Shown here in pieces: positions 5,869 to 6,049 of a stretch of DNA of 6,049 bases (its first letter is position 1; the number at the start of each line of letters is the position of its first letter). The position numbers and the translations under genes were made by a program. The DNA comes from Chitinophagaceae bacterium. GTDB taxonomy: Bacteria > Bacteroidota > Bacteroidia > Chitinophagales > Chitinophagaceae. Location: the NCBI GenBank assembly GCA_025963615.1, contig JAOQAL010000658.1, positions 1-6,049 of the forward strand. The letters are read 5' to 3'. The notes beneath the pieces are model-generated. The model was not told the DNA's origin and ran no database searches. It worked only from the letters and a program-made list of their open reading frames with translations.

Positions 5869-6049
5869 ATGCCTACAGTCGCCATTTCATTTTTACCGGA
5901 AGAGCTGTTGAAAATTGGTTTGAAAAAAGATGACTCAATCTACTATCAGCTTTCTCCTGGCGAACTGGTACAGCAGGTGGTTAACAGAAAGGAAGGAGTT
6001 TTAAATGATACAGGTGCCTTAGTGATCCACACCGGTGAATTTACCGGAC
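5869..6049 (+). CDS. pckA: Phosphoenolpyruvate carboxykinase (ATP), N-terminal 60 codons
   Basis: PckA converts oxaloacetate and ATP to phosphoenolpyruvate, CO2 and ADP in the cytoplasm; it is the entry step of gluconeogenesis and in some anaerobes runs in reverse. Only the N-terminus is present. SIYYQLSPGELVQQVV (residues 24-39), EGVLNDTGALVIHTGEFTG (42-60) and the lead-in LPEELLKIGLKKDD match the ATP-type family, in which the next residues are normally RSPKD, just beyond the window edge. The catalytic P-loop and metal site lie further on and cannot be judged. The ATG at 5869 is chosen; an in-frame GTG two codons earlier (5863) is possible but less likely. The gene is divergent from pepP and has the best promoter match in the window. 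The open frame continues uninterrupted to the end of the window. Confidence 0.9.
   Translation, partial: MPTVAISFLPEELLKIGLKKDDSIYYQLSPGELVQQVVNRKEGVLNDTGALVIHTGEFTG

Overview
The window looks like ordinary chromosomal DNA from a Bacteroidota bacterium, most likely of the Chitinophagaceae or a close relative. This is inferred from several signs: a TTTG-N19-TTACTTTG promoter of the Bacteroidota type, A-rich translation leaders instead of clear Shine-Dalgarno sites, a secreted M1 peptidase of the GGMEYP type, a PepSY-like exported protein, a short RsmI, and a separate PurS subunit. No mobile element, phage gene, CRISPR array or RNA gene was found.

Layout. Six genes lie on the minus strand, and reading from right to left they are: a cytoplasmic Xaa-Pro aminopeptidase (pepP, 4356-5642), phosphatidylserine synthase (pssA, 3508-4278), the FGAM synthase subunit purS (3187-3435), 16S rRNA methyltransferase rsmI (2461-3126), an exported PepSY-like protein (1900-2346), and a secreted M1-family aminopeptidase that runs off the left edge (1-1808). 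On the right, the N-terminal part of ATP-type PEP carboxykinase (pckA) begins at 5869 on the plus strand, divergent from pepP across a 226-bp AT-rich spacer that carries a candidate promoter for each direction.

How the genes relate. They are mostly housekeeping and do not form one pathway: pssA feeds phospholipid synthesis, purS is one small part of purine synthesis, rsmI modifies the ribosomal decoding centre, and pckA is gluconeogenic. Spacers of 60-78 bp between pepP, pssA, purS and rsmI, with no convincing terminator between them, allow co-transcription. The only good intrinsic terminator seen is after the PepSY-like gene (1843-1868), which separates it from the M1 peptidase.

The least ordinary content is in the spacers. 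Degenerate short tandem arrays occupy three of them: period 8 at the pssA start (4278-4317), and period 7 on both sides of purS (3470-3497 and 3150-3191). A perfect hairpin also ends five bases before the rsmI start codon. These may be small intergenic repeats or leader elements. I do not see a novel multi-gene system here.
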